The notes under the pieces are model-generated. The model had not been told where the DNA came from, searched no databases, and was given only the letters and a program-made list of their open reading frames with translations. A DNA stretch of 64,000 bases, taken from the NCBI RefSeq assembly GCF_001956215.1, contig NZ_MRTQ01000013.1:62001-126000 (forward strand). The letters run 5' to 3'. This stretch comes from Paenibacillus sp. FSL R5-0490 (GTDB taxonomy: Bacteria; Bacillota; Bacilli; Bacillales; Cytobacillaceae). Shown piece by piece: positions 15,743-24,367 of the stretch (within the stretch, counting starts at the first letter, position 1; every line of letters starts with the position of its first letter). Made by a program: the position numbers and the translations under genes.

Positions 15743-17065
15743 TTGATTGCAGCAGAATCGATAAGTGCTTTAAAAAATTATTTTAGAGAAGACCAGATTA
15801 GTAAAAGTGAAGCTTCAAACCCATTTGGCAATTCCGGAGATATGGTTGTTTTTCCGGAAACAGAAGAGGAAATTGCAGCTGTACTTAAGCATGCAGATTC
15901 GAATGGTTTAACCATTACCATAATGGGCGGCGGCACAAAACGGGGGTTCGGTGGCTTAACCGAAAAAACGGATATACTTCTATCGCTTGAAAAATATACA
16001 GGGATTGTGGAACACACGCCCGGTGATATGACTTTAACAGTAAAAGCGGGAACTCGCTTTAAAGACCTTCAGGATTATCTGGCACAGCATAATCAAAAAA
16101 TATCCCTCGATCCTTATTGGCCTGAAAATGCCACAATAGGCGGGATTATTGCTGCAAATGAAAGCGGACCCAAAAGATTGGGCTACGGTTCAGCCCGTGA
16201 TGCAGTCATTGGTTTAAGGACTGTATACCCGGATGGGAAAGTAATCCGATCTGGTGGAAGAGTCGTAAAAAATGTGGCCGGCTATGATATGAATAAACTA
16301 TTTATAGGGGCAATGGGCACACTTGGTGTCATTTCTGAAATCACCTTAAAGCTTCGTCCTATACCTAAATGCGAAAGCCTGGTTCTTGTTTCTTTTCCAA
16401 AAGGGAATCAGGAGGGTACTAAAGCTTTTGCAGTGAAGGTTTTGGATTCTATGATTGAACCCGTCTCGCTTGAACTGCTGAATCCTGTACTTTCTGATAA
16501 GCTTGCCGGAATAAACGCCTACACTATAGCGATGAGTTTTGAAGATGTGGAAAGCTCTGTCCGCTATCAGGAAGAATTCGTGAGAAATATGCTGCCTGAT
16601 GATGCGGAATTGTTTATAAATCCAAAGGAAAAAGCGGAATTGTTTTGGCACCGTTTTTACAGGCACATCCCCAATGGATTAGATGGGGAATTGCCAATCC
16701 AAACCGAAGCCACCCTTAAAATTGGAACTGTAAATCTTGAAGCGGTAAGCGTGTTAAAGGAAACAGAACTACTCCAGGACCGATTTAATGTAAAAATCGA
16801 GTCGCATGGAGGACTTGGCCACGGATTGAGTCAAGTAACGATCAGAGGTGCAGAGTCTGATGTCGCCAATGCAGTCACACTGGTAAGGCAGATTGCTGAA
16901 AAAGCCGGCGGCTATGCAATTGTCAAACATCTGCCATTCGAGCTCCGGAAAAAAGTGGAGGTATGGGGCAATAAACCTTCTTATTTCTTTTTGCTGCAGG
17001 GCATTAAAACAAAGGTGGATCCAAATAAAACCTTAAATCCAAACAGATTTATAGGAGGGATTTAA
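15743..17065 (+). CDS. glcE: FAD-binding oxidase subunit, GlcE/GlcD-like (glycolate oxidase complex)
   Basis: The protein is 440 aa from TTG 15743, seven bases after AGAGGCGG. The frame is open from about 15707, where a TTG lacks an RBS, so the start is uncertain. The N-terminal PCMH-type FAD-binding domain spans about residues 25-200 (MVVFPETEEEIAAVL, GGGTKRGFGG, IGGIIAANESGPKRLGYG, GGRVVKNVAGYDMNKL). The C-terminal cap ends in NPNRFIGGI. It is shorter than GlcD and best fits the GlcE subunit of GlcDEF. It would oxidise glycolate (or D-lactate) to glyoxylate together with the next two genes. Its stop overlaps the ribosomal entry region of glcF. Confidence 0.82.
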   Translation: MIAAESISALKNYFREDQISKSEASNPFGNSGDMVVFPETEEEIAAVLKHADSNGLTITIMGGGTKRGFGGLTEKTDILLSLEKYTGIVEHTPGDMTLTVKAGTRFKDLQDYLAQHNQKISLDPYWPENATIGGIIAANESGPKRLGYGSARDAVIGLRTVYPDGKVIRSGGRVVKNVAGYDMNKLFIGAMGTLGVISEITLKLRPIPKCESLVLVSFPKGNQEGTKAFAVKVLDSMIEPVSLELLNPVLSDKLAGINAYTIAMSFEDVESSVRYQEEFVRNMLPDDAELFINPKEKAELFWHRFYRHIPNGLDGELPIQTEATLKIGTVNLEAVSVLKETELLQDRFNVKIESHGGLGHGLSQVTIRGAESDVANAVTLVRQIAEKAGGYAIVKHLPFELRKKVEVWGNKPSYFFLLQGIKTKVDPNKTLNPNRFIGGI

Positions 17066-18424
17066 ATGAGTGTGCGGGAACTCGATTTAAAGCAAGAACC
17101 GCCATGTACGTCAGGATTAGGAAACTATTTATGGAGCGATCCGCCCGATGAGAAGAAATGGGCTGACTGTGTCCATTGCGGCATGTGTCTGGAATCTTGC
17201 CCGACATATGAACAGACGGGCCAGGAACAGCATTCCCCGAGGGGGCGTGTTCACTTAATCAAATCAGTGGCAGAAGGGAAGCTTCAAGTAAATGAGCAAT
17301 TCATGGACCCTGTGTTTCAATGTCTGGATTGCCGCGCCTGTACAACTGCATGCCCGGCTGATGTGGATGTGGGAGGTTTGATTGAGGAAGCACGGGGGCA
17401 GATTCGTCAGGCAATGCCATTGACAGGTGTAAAAGGAGCCATCAGCAAGTTTTTTCTTCATGATCTATTCCCGCACCAGAATCGCTTAAATACGCTCGGC
17501 AGCCTTCTGAGATTTTATCAAAAAAGCGGAATGCAAAAAGCCGTCCGCAAAACTAAATTAATCAATGTCATGCCGCAGCACCTCGTAGATATGGAATCCA
17601 TCATGCCTGAAGTGAAAGAGCCTGTTAAAAAGAAATATAAAGACGTAAAAGTAATTAAAGCAACAGGGGAGACAAAGCAGGAAGTTGCCATGCTGACCGG
17701 CTGTGTAATGGATGTCATGTTCAGCGATATTAATGAATCCACTATCAATGTACTGACCAGGAATGGAAATGATGTTGTCATTCCCCAAAATCAGACGTGC
17801 TGCGGTGCCCTGCATGTTCACGCGGGAGACCGTGATATGGGCAGGAAGCTGGCAAAACAGAATATGGAGGCATTCAAGGACTTTGATAAAGTGATTGTTA
17901 ATGCTGCCGGCTGCGGGTGCATGATGAAGGAATACGCAGAATTATTTAAGGAAGATCCGGAAATGCATGCAAAGGCGGAAGAGTTTTCGGAAAAGGTAGA
18001 GGATATCTCAAAATTTCTTCATGAAACAGGCTATGAAAAGCCAAAGGCTGAGATGAACACCAGAATTACGTATCATGATGCCTGCCATTTAGCCCATGGA
18101 CAGGGGATTCGTCAGCAGCCGCGGGATATTCTCCTTGATATTCCAGGTGTAGACATGGTTCATATGCCTAATTCAGACCGCTGCTGCGGAAGTGCAGGAA
18201 TCTACAATATTACCAATCCGGAAATGGCCAATGCAGTCCTTGAGAGCAAAATGGAGAATGTTCCCGATGATGTGGAAATGATCTCTATGGGGAATCCCGG
18301 CTGTATGCTGCAGATGGCAATGGGAGTTCAAAAATACGGCAGAAACCAGAAAATCGTCCATACTGTCCAGCTTCTGGACTGGGCTTATAAGAAGGAAGAC
18401 AGTATGAGGGAGGGAGAAGAGTGA
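17066..18424 (+). CDS. glcF: Glycolate oxidase iron-sulfur subunit GlcF
   Basis: The protein is 452 aa, directly adjacent to glcE, with AGGAGGG inside the end of glcE. Two 4Fe-4S ferredoxin motifs are intact: Cys 35, 38, 41, 45 in CVHCGMCLESC, and Cys 86, 89, 92, 96 in CLDCRACTTAC. Two CCG domains follow, with NQTCCGALHVHAGD and DRCCGSAGIYN, as in GlcF, LutA and HdrD-like subunits. It passes electrons from the flavin subunits to the membrane quinone pool. The last four bases overlap the start of glcD (GTGA), so the operon is translationally coupled. Confidence 0.92.
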   Translation: MSVRELDLKQEPPCTSGLGNYLWSDPPDEKKWADCVHCGMCLESCPTYEQTGQEQHSPRGRVHLIKSVAEGKLQVNEQFMDPVFQCLDCRACTTACPADVDVGGLIEEARGQIRQAMPLTGVKGAISKFFLHDLFPHQNRLNTLGSLLRFYQKSGMQKAVRKTKLINVMPQHLVDMESIMPEVKEPVKKKYKDVKVIKATGETKQEVAMLTGCVMDVMFSDINESTINVLTRNGNDVVIPQNQTCCGALHVHAGDRDMGRKLAKQNMEAFKDFDKVIVNAAGCGCMMKEYAELFKEDPEMHAKAEEFSEKVEDISKFLHETGYEKPKAEMNTRITYHDACHLAHGQGIRQQPRDILLDIPGVDMVHMPNSDRCCGSAGIYNITNPEMANAVLESKMENVPDDVEMISMGNPGCMLQMAMGVQKYGRNQKIVHTVQLLDWAYKKEDSMREGEE

Positions 18425-19881
18425 AAGCAAAAGACCGGGTTAAATCAAAGGACAAACACATCTTAAATTTGGCTGATATCGTTGGCGGTGCCCGTTCCAT
18501 TCTTTACCTGAAAGAAGATCTTGTTGCCTATGACTGTGACGGATTTACGATTCATAAACATTTGCCGAAGGCAGTCGTTTTTCCTAAAAACACACAAGAA
18601 GTGGCGGAGATTGTAAAATATTGCTCGGAAAACGAGCTTCCCTTCCTGGCAAGGGGAGCAGGAACAGGGCTCAGCGGCGGAGCCATACCTCTTAATGGAG
18701 AAATCATTATCAGTATGGTCAGGATGAAAAAGCTTATCAGCGTAGATCTGGAAAATCGCCGTGCCGTTGTAGAACCTGGTTTTGTCAATCTGAAACTCAC
18801 TAATTCCATATCTGATAAAGGATATTATTACGCGCCAGATCCATCCAGCCAATATTGCTGTACAATTGGGGGCAATGTCGCAGAAAATGCCGGCGGTGCT
18901 CATTGTCTGAAATACGGAGTTACGACAAACCATATTCTTGGACTTGAAGTGGTCATGCCTAATGGCGAAATAGTGGAAATTGGTAAAGACGGTATTCCGG
19001 ATGCTCCGGGATATGATTTGCTTGGTCTGATTACAGGCTCTGAAGGAACCCTTGGCATAGTGACAAAAATAACAGTCAGGGTTCTGAAAAATCCTGAAGG
19101 AAAACAGACTGTTCTTGCTTACTTTGACCGGGTTGATGATGGAAGCCAGGCTGTATCAGACATAATTTCTGCAGGTATCGTGCCGGCAGCCCTTGAAATG
19201 ATGGATAAAACTGCTATTGAAGGGGTGGAAGCTGCTGCTTTTCCGGTAGGCCATCCAAAAGATATCGAAGCAGTTCTCCTGATTGAAGTGGATGGGATTG
19301 CTGCGGGAATTCAGGAACAGATTGACCAGATCCTGGAGGTATGCCGAAAGAGGAATGTTCGTGAAGTACGGGCGGCCGGAAGTGAAGAGGAAAGAGCCAG
19401 ATGGTGGGCGAACCGGAAGACGGGCTTTGGTGCCATGGGAGCCATTTCTCCTGATTATCTGGTTCAGGATGGGGTTATTCCCCGAAGCAGGCTGCCTGAG
19501 GTTTTAAGCAAAATCAATCAGATCAGCAGTGAATCGGGTTTAAGGATTGCGAATATTTTTCATGCAGGAGACGGAAATCTTCATCCCCTTGTACTTTTTG
19601 ATGCACGGATACCAGGTGAATCAGAGAAAGCGCTTGAAGCTGGAAGCCAATGTCTGAAGGTATGCGCGGATGTTGGAGGGACCATTACTGGAGAACATGG
19701 CGTCGGTATTGAGAAGCGGGAAGAAATGCGCTTTGTTTTCACAGAAGAGGAAATCGCTGCCCAGACAGAGATCCGGGAAGTCTTTAATCCTCATAATCTT
19801 TTAAATGCAGGAAAGCTGTTCCCATCGCCGGGCAGATGTGCTGAAGTTAAGAAAGAGATGAAGGCCCAGGCAATTTCATAA
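18421..19881 (+). CDS. glcD: Glycolate oxidase FAD subunit GlcD
   Basis: The protein is 486 aa from a GTG overlapping the glcF stop, with GGAGGGAG as RBS. The FAD-binding PCMH domain runs about residues 40-220 (FPKNTQEVAEIVKYC, RGAGTGLSGGAIP, CTIGGNVAENAGGAHC, GSEGTLGIVTKITVR). The C-terminal FAD-oxidase domain has FHAGDGNLHP and the conserved GTITGEHGVGIEKR-type segment. Length and motifs match GlcD. It forms the catalytic glycolate oxidase with GlcE and GlcF. A hairpin follows the stop, and malate synthase G has its own promoter downstream. Confidence 0.92.
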   Translation: MKAKDRVKSKDKHILNLADIVGGARSILYLKEDLVAYDCDGFTIHKHLPKAVVFPKNTQEVAEIVKYCSENELPFLARGAGTGLSGGAIPLNGEIIISMVRMKKLISVDLENRRAVVEPGFVNLKLTNSISDKGYYYAPDPSSQYCCTIGGNVAENAGGAHCLKYGVTTNHILGLEVVMPNGEIVEIGKDGIPDAPGYDLLGLITGSEGTLGIVTKITVRVLKNPEGKQTVLAYFDRVDDGSQAVSDIISAGIVPAALEMMDKTAIEGVEAAAFPVGHPKDIEAVLLIEVDGIAAGIQEQIDQILEVCRKRNVREVRAAGSEEERARWWANRKTGFGAMGAISPDYLVQDGVIPRSRLPEVLSKINQISSESGLRIANIFHAGDGNLHPLVLFDARIPGESEKALEAGSQCLKVCADVGGTITGEHGVGIEKREEMRFVFTEEEIAAQTEIREVFNPHNLLNAGKLFPSPGRCAEVKKEMKAQAIS

Positions 19882-19887
19882 AAAATG

Positions 19888-19914
19888 GCCAGCCTTTTCT
19901 GGTGAAAGGCTGGC
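19888..19914 (+). terminator. Hairpin at the end of the glc oxidase operon (weak T tract)
   Basis: GCCAGCCTTT at 19888-19897 pairs perfectly with AAAGGCTGGC at 19905-19914. There is no T run downstream on the plus strand, so it may be a partial terminator or an mRNA 3-prime end stabiliser. On the minus strand it is followed by a T tract. Confidence 0.55.
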
Positions 19915-19951
19915 ATTGAAATCAGAGAAGCATAAAATTGTGTGAAAATTA

Positions 19952-19981
19952 TTGAAAATACTTTTGAAAACATGCTATTAT
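19952..19981 (+). promoter_or_regulatory. Promoter of malate synthase G
   Basis: TTGAAA (19952-19957) and TATTAT (19976-19981) are 18 bases apart, with TGC in the extended -10 position. Confidence 0.6.
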
Positions 19982-20003
19982 TTTTTTAAGAGAAAGTTAG
20001 AAA

Positions 20004-20028
20004 CGCTGTTTTGTAATAAGAAACAGCG
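20004..20028. promoter_or_regulatory. Inverted repeat in the glcB leader, candidate operator
   Basis: CGCTGTTT and AAACAGCG form a perfect 8-bp inverted repeat with a 9-base spacer, just downstream of the predicted transcription start. It is a candidate site for the IclR or FadR-type regulator encoded nearby. No protein assignment can be made from sequence alone. Confidence 0.45.
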
Positions 20029-20064
20029 GAAATTAAAAGCAGCAATCAGAGGAGGAAATGAATA

Positions 20065-22242
20065 ATGGAGAACTATGTGAAAACAGGAAGCCTGCAGGTT
20101 GCAAGGGAGCTCTATGAATTTATTAATTCCGAGGCTTTGCCGGGAAGCGGCGTGGATCAGGAGCAATTCTGGTCAGGTTTGGAAGCGCTTATAAATGATC
20201 TGACCCCTAAAAATAAAGCATTGCTTGCAAAGCGTGATGAAATTCAGCATAAGCTGAACACTTGGCACAGGGAAAACCAGAATTTTGATTTTAATAGCTA
20301 TAAGTCATTTTTGGAAGAGATCGGCTATCTTGAGCCAATAGCCGAAGATTTTAAAATTACTACAGAAAATGTCGATGAAGAAGTAGCTGTGAAGGCCGGA
20401 CCGCAATTGGTCGTTCCAGTTAATAACGGGAGATATGCGATCAATGCTGCAAATGCCCGGTGGGGAAGCTTGTACGATGCACTATACGGCACAGATGCAA
20501 TCAGTGAAGAAAACGGGGCAAATAGGGACGGCGGATATAATCCTGTAAGGGGAGAAAAGGTTATTGCGTTTGCCAGGGAATTCCTTGACCAAACCGTTCC
20601 TCTCTCAAGCGGTTCGCATAAAGACGCTGTACAGTACAAGGTTGATGAAGGGAAACTGGCAGTTGTGCTGAGCAATGGGGAAACTGCAAAACTAAAAGAA
20701 GAGGTAAAGTTTGCCGGATACCAGGGAGAGCCGGATCAGCCTTCTGCAGTACTCTTAAAGAATAATGGCCTTTATTTTGAGATTCAGTTTGACAGAAGCC
20801 ACCCAATTGGAAAAACGGATGATGCCGGAGTGAAGGATGTCTTACTTGAAGCTGCAATTACCACAATTATGGACTGTGAGGATTCAGTAACAGCAGTTGA
20901 TGCTGAAGACAAGGTCCTTGTATACCGCAACTGGCTCGGTTTAATGAAAGGTGACCTTTCCGCAGCCTTCACAAAGGGCTCTAAATCAATGACACGCACA
21001 TTGAATCCTGACCGTTCATATGTGTCTGCTGAAGGGAAGGAGTTTTCATTACCTGGACGCTCATTGATGTTTGTCAGGAATGTAGGACATTTAATGTCCA
21101 TTAACGCTATTTTGGATGCAGACGGTAATGAAGTGCAGGAAGGGATCCTCGATACGGTAGTTACTTCCTTGATTGGGAAGCATACATTGCTTGGAAATGG
21201 ACCATACCAAAACACATCTGAGGGATCCATTTATATTGTTAAGCCAAAAATGCACGGTTCCAAAGAGGTTGCTTTTGCAAACGAGTTATTCGACCGGACG
21301 GAAGATCTGCTTGGACTGGAGCGGAACACATTGAAAATAGGTGTAATGGATGAGGAGCGCCGTACTTCCTTGAATCTTGCAGCCTGCATCCGTGAAGTAA
21401 AGGAGCGCATTGTTTTCATAAACACCGGATTCCTTGATCGTACCGGGGATGAGATGCACACTTCCATGGAAGCTGGCCCGATGATCCGAAAGAATGATAT
21501 GAAAGCCACAGCCTGGCTAAAAGGCTATGAAAAATCCAATGTCAATACAGGCCTTGAAACAGGCTTCCAGGGACGTGCGCAAATTGGAAAAGGCATGTGG
21601 GCTATGCCTGATATGATGGCAGATATGATGGAGCAAAAGATCGGCCATTTGAACGCCGGCGCTAATACTGCCTGGGTACCGTCTCCAACTGCAGCCACCC
21701 TTCATGCCTTGCATTACCATCAGGTAGAAGTTCAGAAGGTGCAAAACAAGCTGCTGGAGGAAGTTACAGACCTTCGTGACGAAATTCTGCAGATACCTGT
21801 TGCAGAAAATCCGCAATGGACTCAAGAGGAGATCCAGGAAGAACTGGAAAACAACGCACAGGGTATCCTCGGATATGTGGTACGCTGGGTTGAGCAGGGC
21901 ATCGGCTGTTCCAAAGTACCTGATATCAATAATATTGGTTTAATGGAGGACCGTGCGACATTAAGGATTTCGAGCCAGCATGTTGCCAATTGGCTTCACC
22001 ATGGCATCTGCACGAAGGAACAAGTGCTTGAGACACTTAAGAAAATGGCTAAGGTAGTTGATGAACAAAACAGTGGAGATACCGCATACCGCCTAATGGC
22101 AGCTGATTTCGATCAATCGGTTGCATTCCAGGCAGCATGTGACCTTGTTTTCGAAGGCTATGATCAGCCAAACGGCTATACAGAACCAATTCTGCACCGC
22201 CGCCGTCTTGAAGCGAAGTCAAAATACGCTGTTAAACAGTAA
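20065..22242 (+). CDS. glcB: Malate synthase G
   Basis: The protein is 725 aa behind GAGGAGGAAATGAATA, a typical malate synthase G length; isoform A is about 530 aa. Signature segments are [16 protein letters not shown] (metal-ligand region), [20 protein letters not shown] and [17 protein letters not shown]. It condenses glyoxylate and acetyl-CoA to malate in the cytosol, directly using the product of the glycolate oxidase encoded upstream. No isocitrate lyase is present, so the gene serves glycolate use rather than the glyoxylate shunt here. It has its own promoter and terminator. Confidence 0.95.
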   Translation: MENYVKTGSLQVARELYEFINSEALPGSGVDQEQFWSGLEALINDLTPKNKALLAKRDEIQHKLNTWHRENQNFDFNSYKSFLEEIGYLEPIAEDFKITTENVDEEVAVKAGPQLVVPVNNGRYAINAANARWGSLYDALYGTDAISEENGANRDGGYNPVRGEKVIAFAREFLDQTVPLSSGSHKDAVQYKVDEGKLAVVLSNGETAKLKEEVKFAGYQGEPDQPSAVLLKNNGLYFEIQFDRSHPIGKTDDAGVKDVLLEAAITTIMDCEDSVTAVDAEDKVLVYRNWLGLMKGDLSAAFTKGSKSMTRTLNPDRSYVSAEGKEFSLPGRSLMFVRNVGHLMSINAILDADGNEVQEGILDTVVTSLIGKHTLLGNGPYQNTSEGSIYIVKPKMHGSKEVAFANELFDRTEDLLGLERNTLKIGVMDEERRTSLNLAACIREVKERIVFINTGFLDRTGDEMHTSMEAGPMIRKNDMKATAWLKGYEKSNVNTGLETGFQGRAQIGKGMWAMPDMMADMMEQKIGHLNAGANTAWVPSPTAATLHALHYHQVEVQKVQNKLLEEVTDLRDEILQIPVAENPQWTQEEIQEELENNAQGILGYVVRWVEQGIGCSKVPDINNIGLMEDRATLRISSQHVANWLHHGICTKEQVLETLKKMAKVVDEQNSGDTAYRLMAADFDQSVAFQAACDLVFEGYDQPNGYTEPILHRRRLEAKSKYAVKQ

Positions 22243-22251
22243 TAATTTCAG

Positions 22252-22279
22252 AACAGGGCATGCAGGTGCCCTGTTTTTC
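22252..22279 (+). terminator. Terminator after malate synthase G
   Basis: AACAGGGCA pairs with TGCCCTGTT across a 6-base loop and is followed by T. Confidence 0.85.
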
Positions 22280-22327
22280 TAAGACTGTTCTCACAAGGTT
22301 TGTTACTTTATGTATATTATTCGCTGA

Positions 22328-22425
22328 GTTGATTGCAGCGGAAGATGAGACTCCGCAGACGCGCAGCGTCGAGGAGGCTCACTGCCAGCCACGCGGAAAG
22401 CGAGCACCCTTGAGCGGAAATCAAC
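22328..22425. repeat. Interspersed Bacillaceae-type palindromic repeat, 98 bp (shortened copy)
   Basis: The element opens with GTTGATTGCAGCGGAA and closes with GAGCGGAAATCAAC, so the ends are inverted (GTTGATT with AATCAAC). Inside are GACTCCGCAGACGCGCAGCG, CGAGGAGGCTC and CGCGGAAAGCGAGCACCC. This resembles an abundant non-coding interspersed repeat that I recall from Bacillus and Geobacillus intergenic regions, where the middle is usually longer. Its GC content stands out from the flanks. An ORF crossing it is not considered a gene. Confidence 0.75.
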
Positions 22426-22513
22426 GGACAACATTGTTGGCGAAAAAAAACATTTTATTCAAAAGAGCATTTTCTAATTCAGACTTAAAGTACTTGAGGG
22501 GAGTGGAAGAATA

Positions 22514-23293
22514 ATGAAATTTACAAGATTTGAAGTTAATGGAGAAGTACAAGCAGGAGTATTAGAAGAGGGTATTTATAAAGAAATTAAAGGGGATATT
22601 TTCGGAGACTGGGAGTATACAGGACAGAGCTTTTCCCAAAATGAAGCAAAACAGCTTGCGCCCCTGGTTCCTAATCAGATCATTGGAATTGGAGCCAACT
22701 ATGTGTCCGAAAAATCGGATTTGCCTGAGACACTCCCTGAAATTCCTGTATTCTTCTTCAAGCCTGTATCTTCTGTTATTGGACCAGATGAGGATATTAT
22801 CATACCTGAAGGCATTGAAGAGGTGAAATTCGAATCAGAACTGGCTGTCGTCATTGGCAGAGAAGCAAAAAATGTAGCAGAGTCAGATGTACTTGATTAT
22901 GTTTTCGGCTACACAGTGGGGAATGATGTGACTGCTCCGCAATTTTTCCATAATGATGGACATTGGACAATTGGCAAATCCTTTGACAGTTTTACTCCGC
23001 TGGGTCCCGTAATCGAAACTGAACTGGATCCGTTTGAGGTAAAGGTTGAAGCAAAATTAAACGGCACAGAAAAACAGAACAGCAGCACAGATCTAATGAT
23101 TATTCCAATTCGTAAAATGATTTCCTACCTGTCAAATGTCATGACACTAAAGCCGGGTGACGTAATCCTTACAGGAAGTCCTGTTGGAGCTGAGATGGTC
23201 AGATCAGGTGATGTTATCGAATGTAAAATCAAAGAGATAGGAACACTGCGCAATACATTTGCAGTGGCACGTGAAAGCGCAAAAACGGTATAA
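22514..23293 (+). CDS. Fumarylacetoacetate hydrolase family protein
   Basis: The protein is 259 aa with GAGGGGAGTGG upstream. The FAH fold is shown by NQIIGIGANYVSEKSD, FFFKPVSSVIGP, the metal-binding acidic residues in KFESELAVVIG, the YTVGNDVTA segment and GDVILTGSPVGAEMV. Members cleave or tautomerise beta-dicarbonyl compounds such as acylpyruvates; some act as oxaloacetate tautomerase or decarboxylase. Lying after malate synthase G and before the IclR regulator and permease, it may handle an oxo-acid by-product of glyoxylate or malate metabolism. That role is inference. Confidence 0.85.
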   Translation: MKFTRFEVNGEVQAGVLEEGIYKEIKGDIFGDWEYTGQSFSQNEAKQLAPLVPNQIIGIGANYVSEKSDLPETLPEIPVFFFKPVSSVIGPDEDIIIPEGIEEVKFESELAVVIGREAKNVAESDVLDYVFGYTVGNDVTAPQFFHNDGHWTIGKSFDSFTPLGPVIETELDPFEVKVEAKLNGTEKQNSSTDLMIIPIRKMISYLSNVMTLKPGDVILTGSPVGAEMVRSGDVIECKIKEIGTLRNTFAVARESAKTV

Positions 23294-23337
23294 TTCAAGT
23301 AGATTGAATTATGGTATTTGCACCTGAGGTGAGTATT

Positions 23338-24114
23338 GTGGAAAGAGAAAATATGGTCAAGTCCGTCAGCAGGGCGTTGGATATAATTACATTGATCAGC
23401 CTGAAAAAAACCGGTCTTGGTGTAACGGAAATTGCCAATCAGATCGACATCAACAAAAGCTCTGTTTATCGTATTCTATCTACCCTGGTTGAGTATGGAT
23501 ATATAGAGCAGGACACCGAAACCGGCAAGTACAAATTAGGGTATAAATTCCTCGAGATCAGTTCAAAGCTGCTTGAATCAATCGATTTGCGTGCAGAAGC
23601 AAGGCCTTTTCTGCAGGAGCTTGAAAATGAAACAAATGAAGTCATTCATTTAGTCGTTTACGATCAGGGAGAGGTTGTGTACATCGAGAAGCTTGAGGGC
23701 AACGAGACATTAAGAATGCATTCAAAAGTCGGGAAGCGCGCTCCGATGCATTGCACATCTGTCGGCAAGGCCATTCTGGCACACCTGCCTTCAAGCATTG
23801 TGTCCGATATTCTTGAAAGAAAAGGGATGCCGGTCCATACAGATAAAACCATAACGGATAAAGACGATTTCATGAAAGAATTGGGTCAGGTAAGGCAAAA
23901 AGGATATGCTCTTGATCTGGAAGAAAATGAATACGGAATTACGTGTGTTGCCGTTCCTATTTTTGACCACCTTGGCAAGGTTATTGCTGCAGTCAGTATT
24001 TCAGGCCCGACCATGAGGATGACAGATGATCGGCTTGATGCATTAAAATCCATAATGGTAAGGACAGGACAAGGCATTTCCGCACGTCTTGGTCATGTAA
24101 GCCGAATCAATTAG
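23338..24114 (+). CDS. IclR family transcriptional regulator
   Basis: The protein is 258 aa from GTG 23338, five bases after GAGGTGA; the frame opens at ATG 23311 without an RBS. The N-terminal winged helix is GLGVTEIANQIDINKSSVYR (about residues 28-47). The C-terminal GAF-like effector domain includes MHCTSVGKAILAHLP and GITCVAVPIFDHLGKV, both typical of IclR proteins. These usually bind glyoxylate or related oxo-acids and repress catabolic genes. The likely targets are the FAH gene just upstream, malate synthase G and the following permease. A strong terminator separates it from the permease. Confidence 0.88.
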   Translation: MERENMVKSVSRALDIITLISLKKTGLGVTEIANQIDINKSSVYRILSTLVEYGYIEQDTETGKYKLGYKFLEISSKLLESIDLRAEARPFLQELENETNEVIHLVVYDQGEVVYIEKLEGNETLRMHSKVGKRAPMHCTSVGKAILAHLPSSIVSDILERKGMPVHTDKTITDKDDFMKELGQVRQKGYALDLEENEYGITCVAVPIFDHLGKVIAAVSISGPTMRMTDDRLDALKSIMVRTGQGISARLGHVSRIN

Positions 24115-24116
24115 TA

Positions 24117-24164
24117 ATTAGCTCGATATATCTCGATAAAAAGATATATTGAGCTAATTTTTTT
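24117..24164 (+). terminator. Terminator after iclR-type gene
   Basis: An 18-base arm (AATTAGCTCGATATATCT) pairs with AGATATATTGAGCTAATT and is followed by T. Confidence 0.9.
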
Positions 24165-24220
24165 GTATATACATACAAATATTTTTGTGTAAATACATAG
24201 ATTAAATTTTCCAAATATTA

Positions 24221-24248
24221 TTGAAATTATAAAAAATGTTTGTATAAT
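24221..24248 (+). promoter_or_regulatory. Promoter of the glycolate/lactate permease
   Basis: TTGAAA (24221-24226) and a perfect TATAAT (24243-24248) are separated by 16 bases. Confidence 0.65.
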
Positions 24249-24265
24249 GTAAATAAGCCTAATGC

Positions 24266-24303
24266 CATGTTGTATAACAAAACCATTATAGTTATATAAC
24301 ATG
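24266..24303. promoter_or_regulatory. 13-bp inverted repeat downstream of the permease promoter, candidate operator
   Basis: CATGTTGTATAAC and GTTATATAACATG pair at 12 of 13 positions across a 12-base spacer. Each half also contains a self-palindrome of the GTTATATAAC type. The position just after the predicted transcription start suggests a repressor site, possibly for the adjacent IclR regulator. Confidence 0.6.
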
Positions 24304-24367
24304 TTTTGCTATCCGCAACAAAGTGCAATCATTGTTCGCTATTACAAAACAAAGGGGGAAACGTAAT

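Noticed and set aside
22260..22514. An 84-codon plus-strand frame between malate synthase G and the FAH gene
   Set aside because: It begins inside the malate synthase terminator and runs through the palindromic repeat; it has no RBS and its composition follows the repeat.
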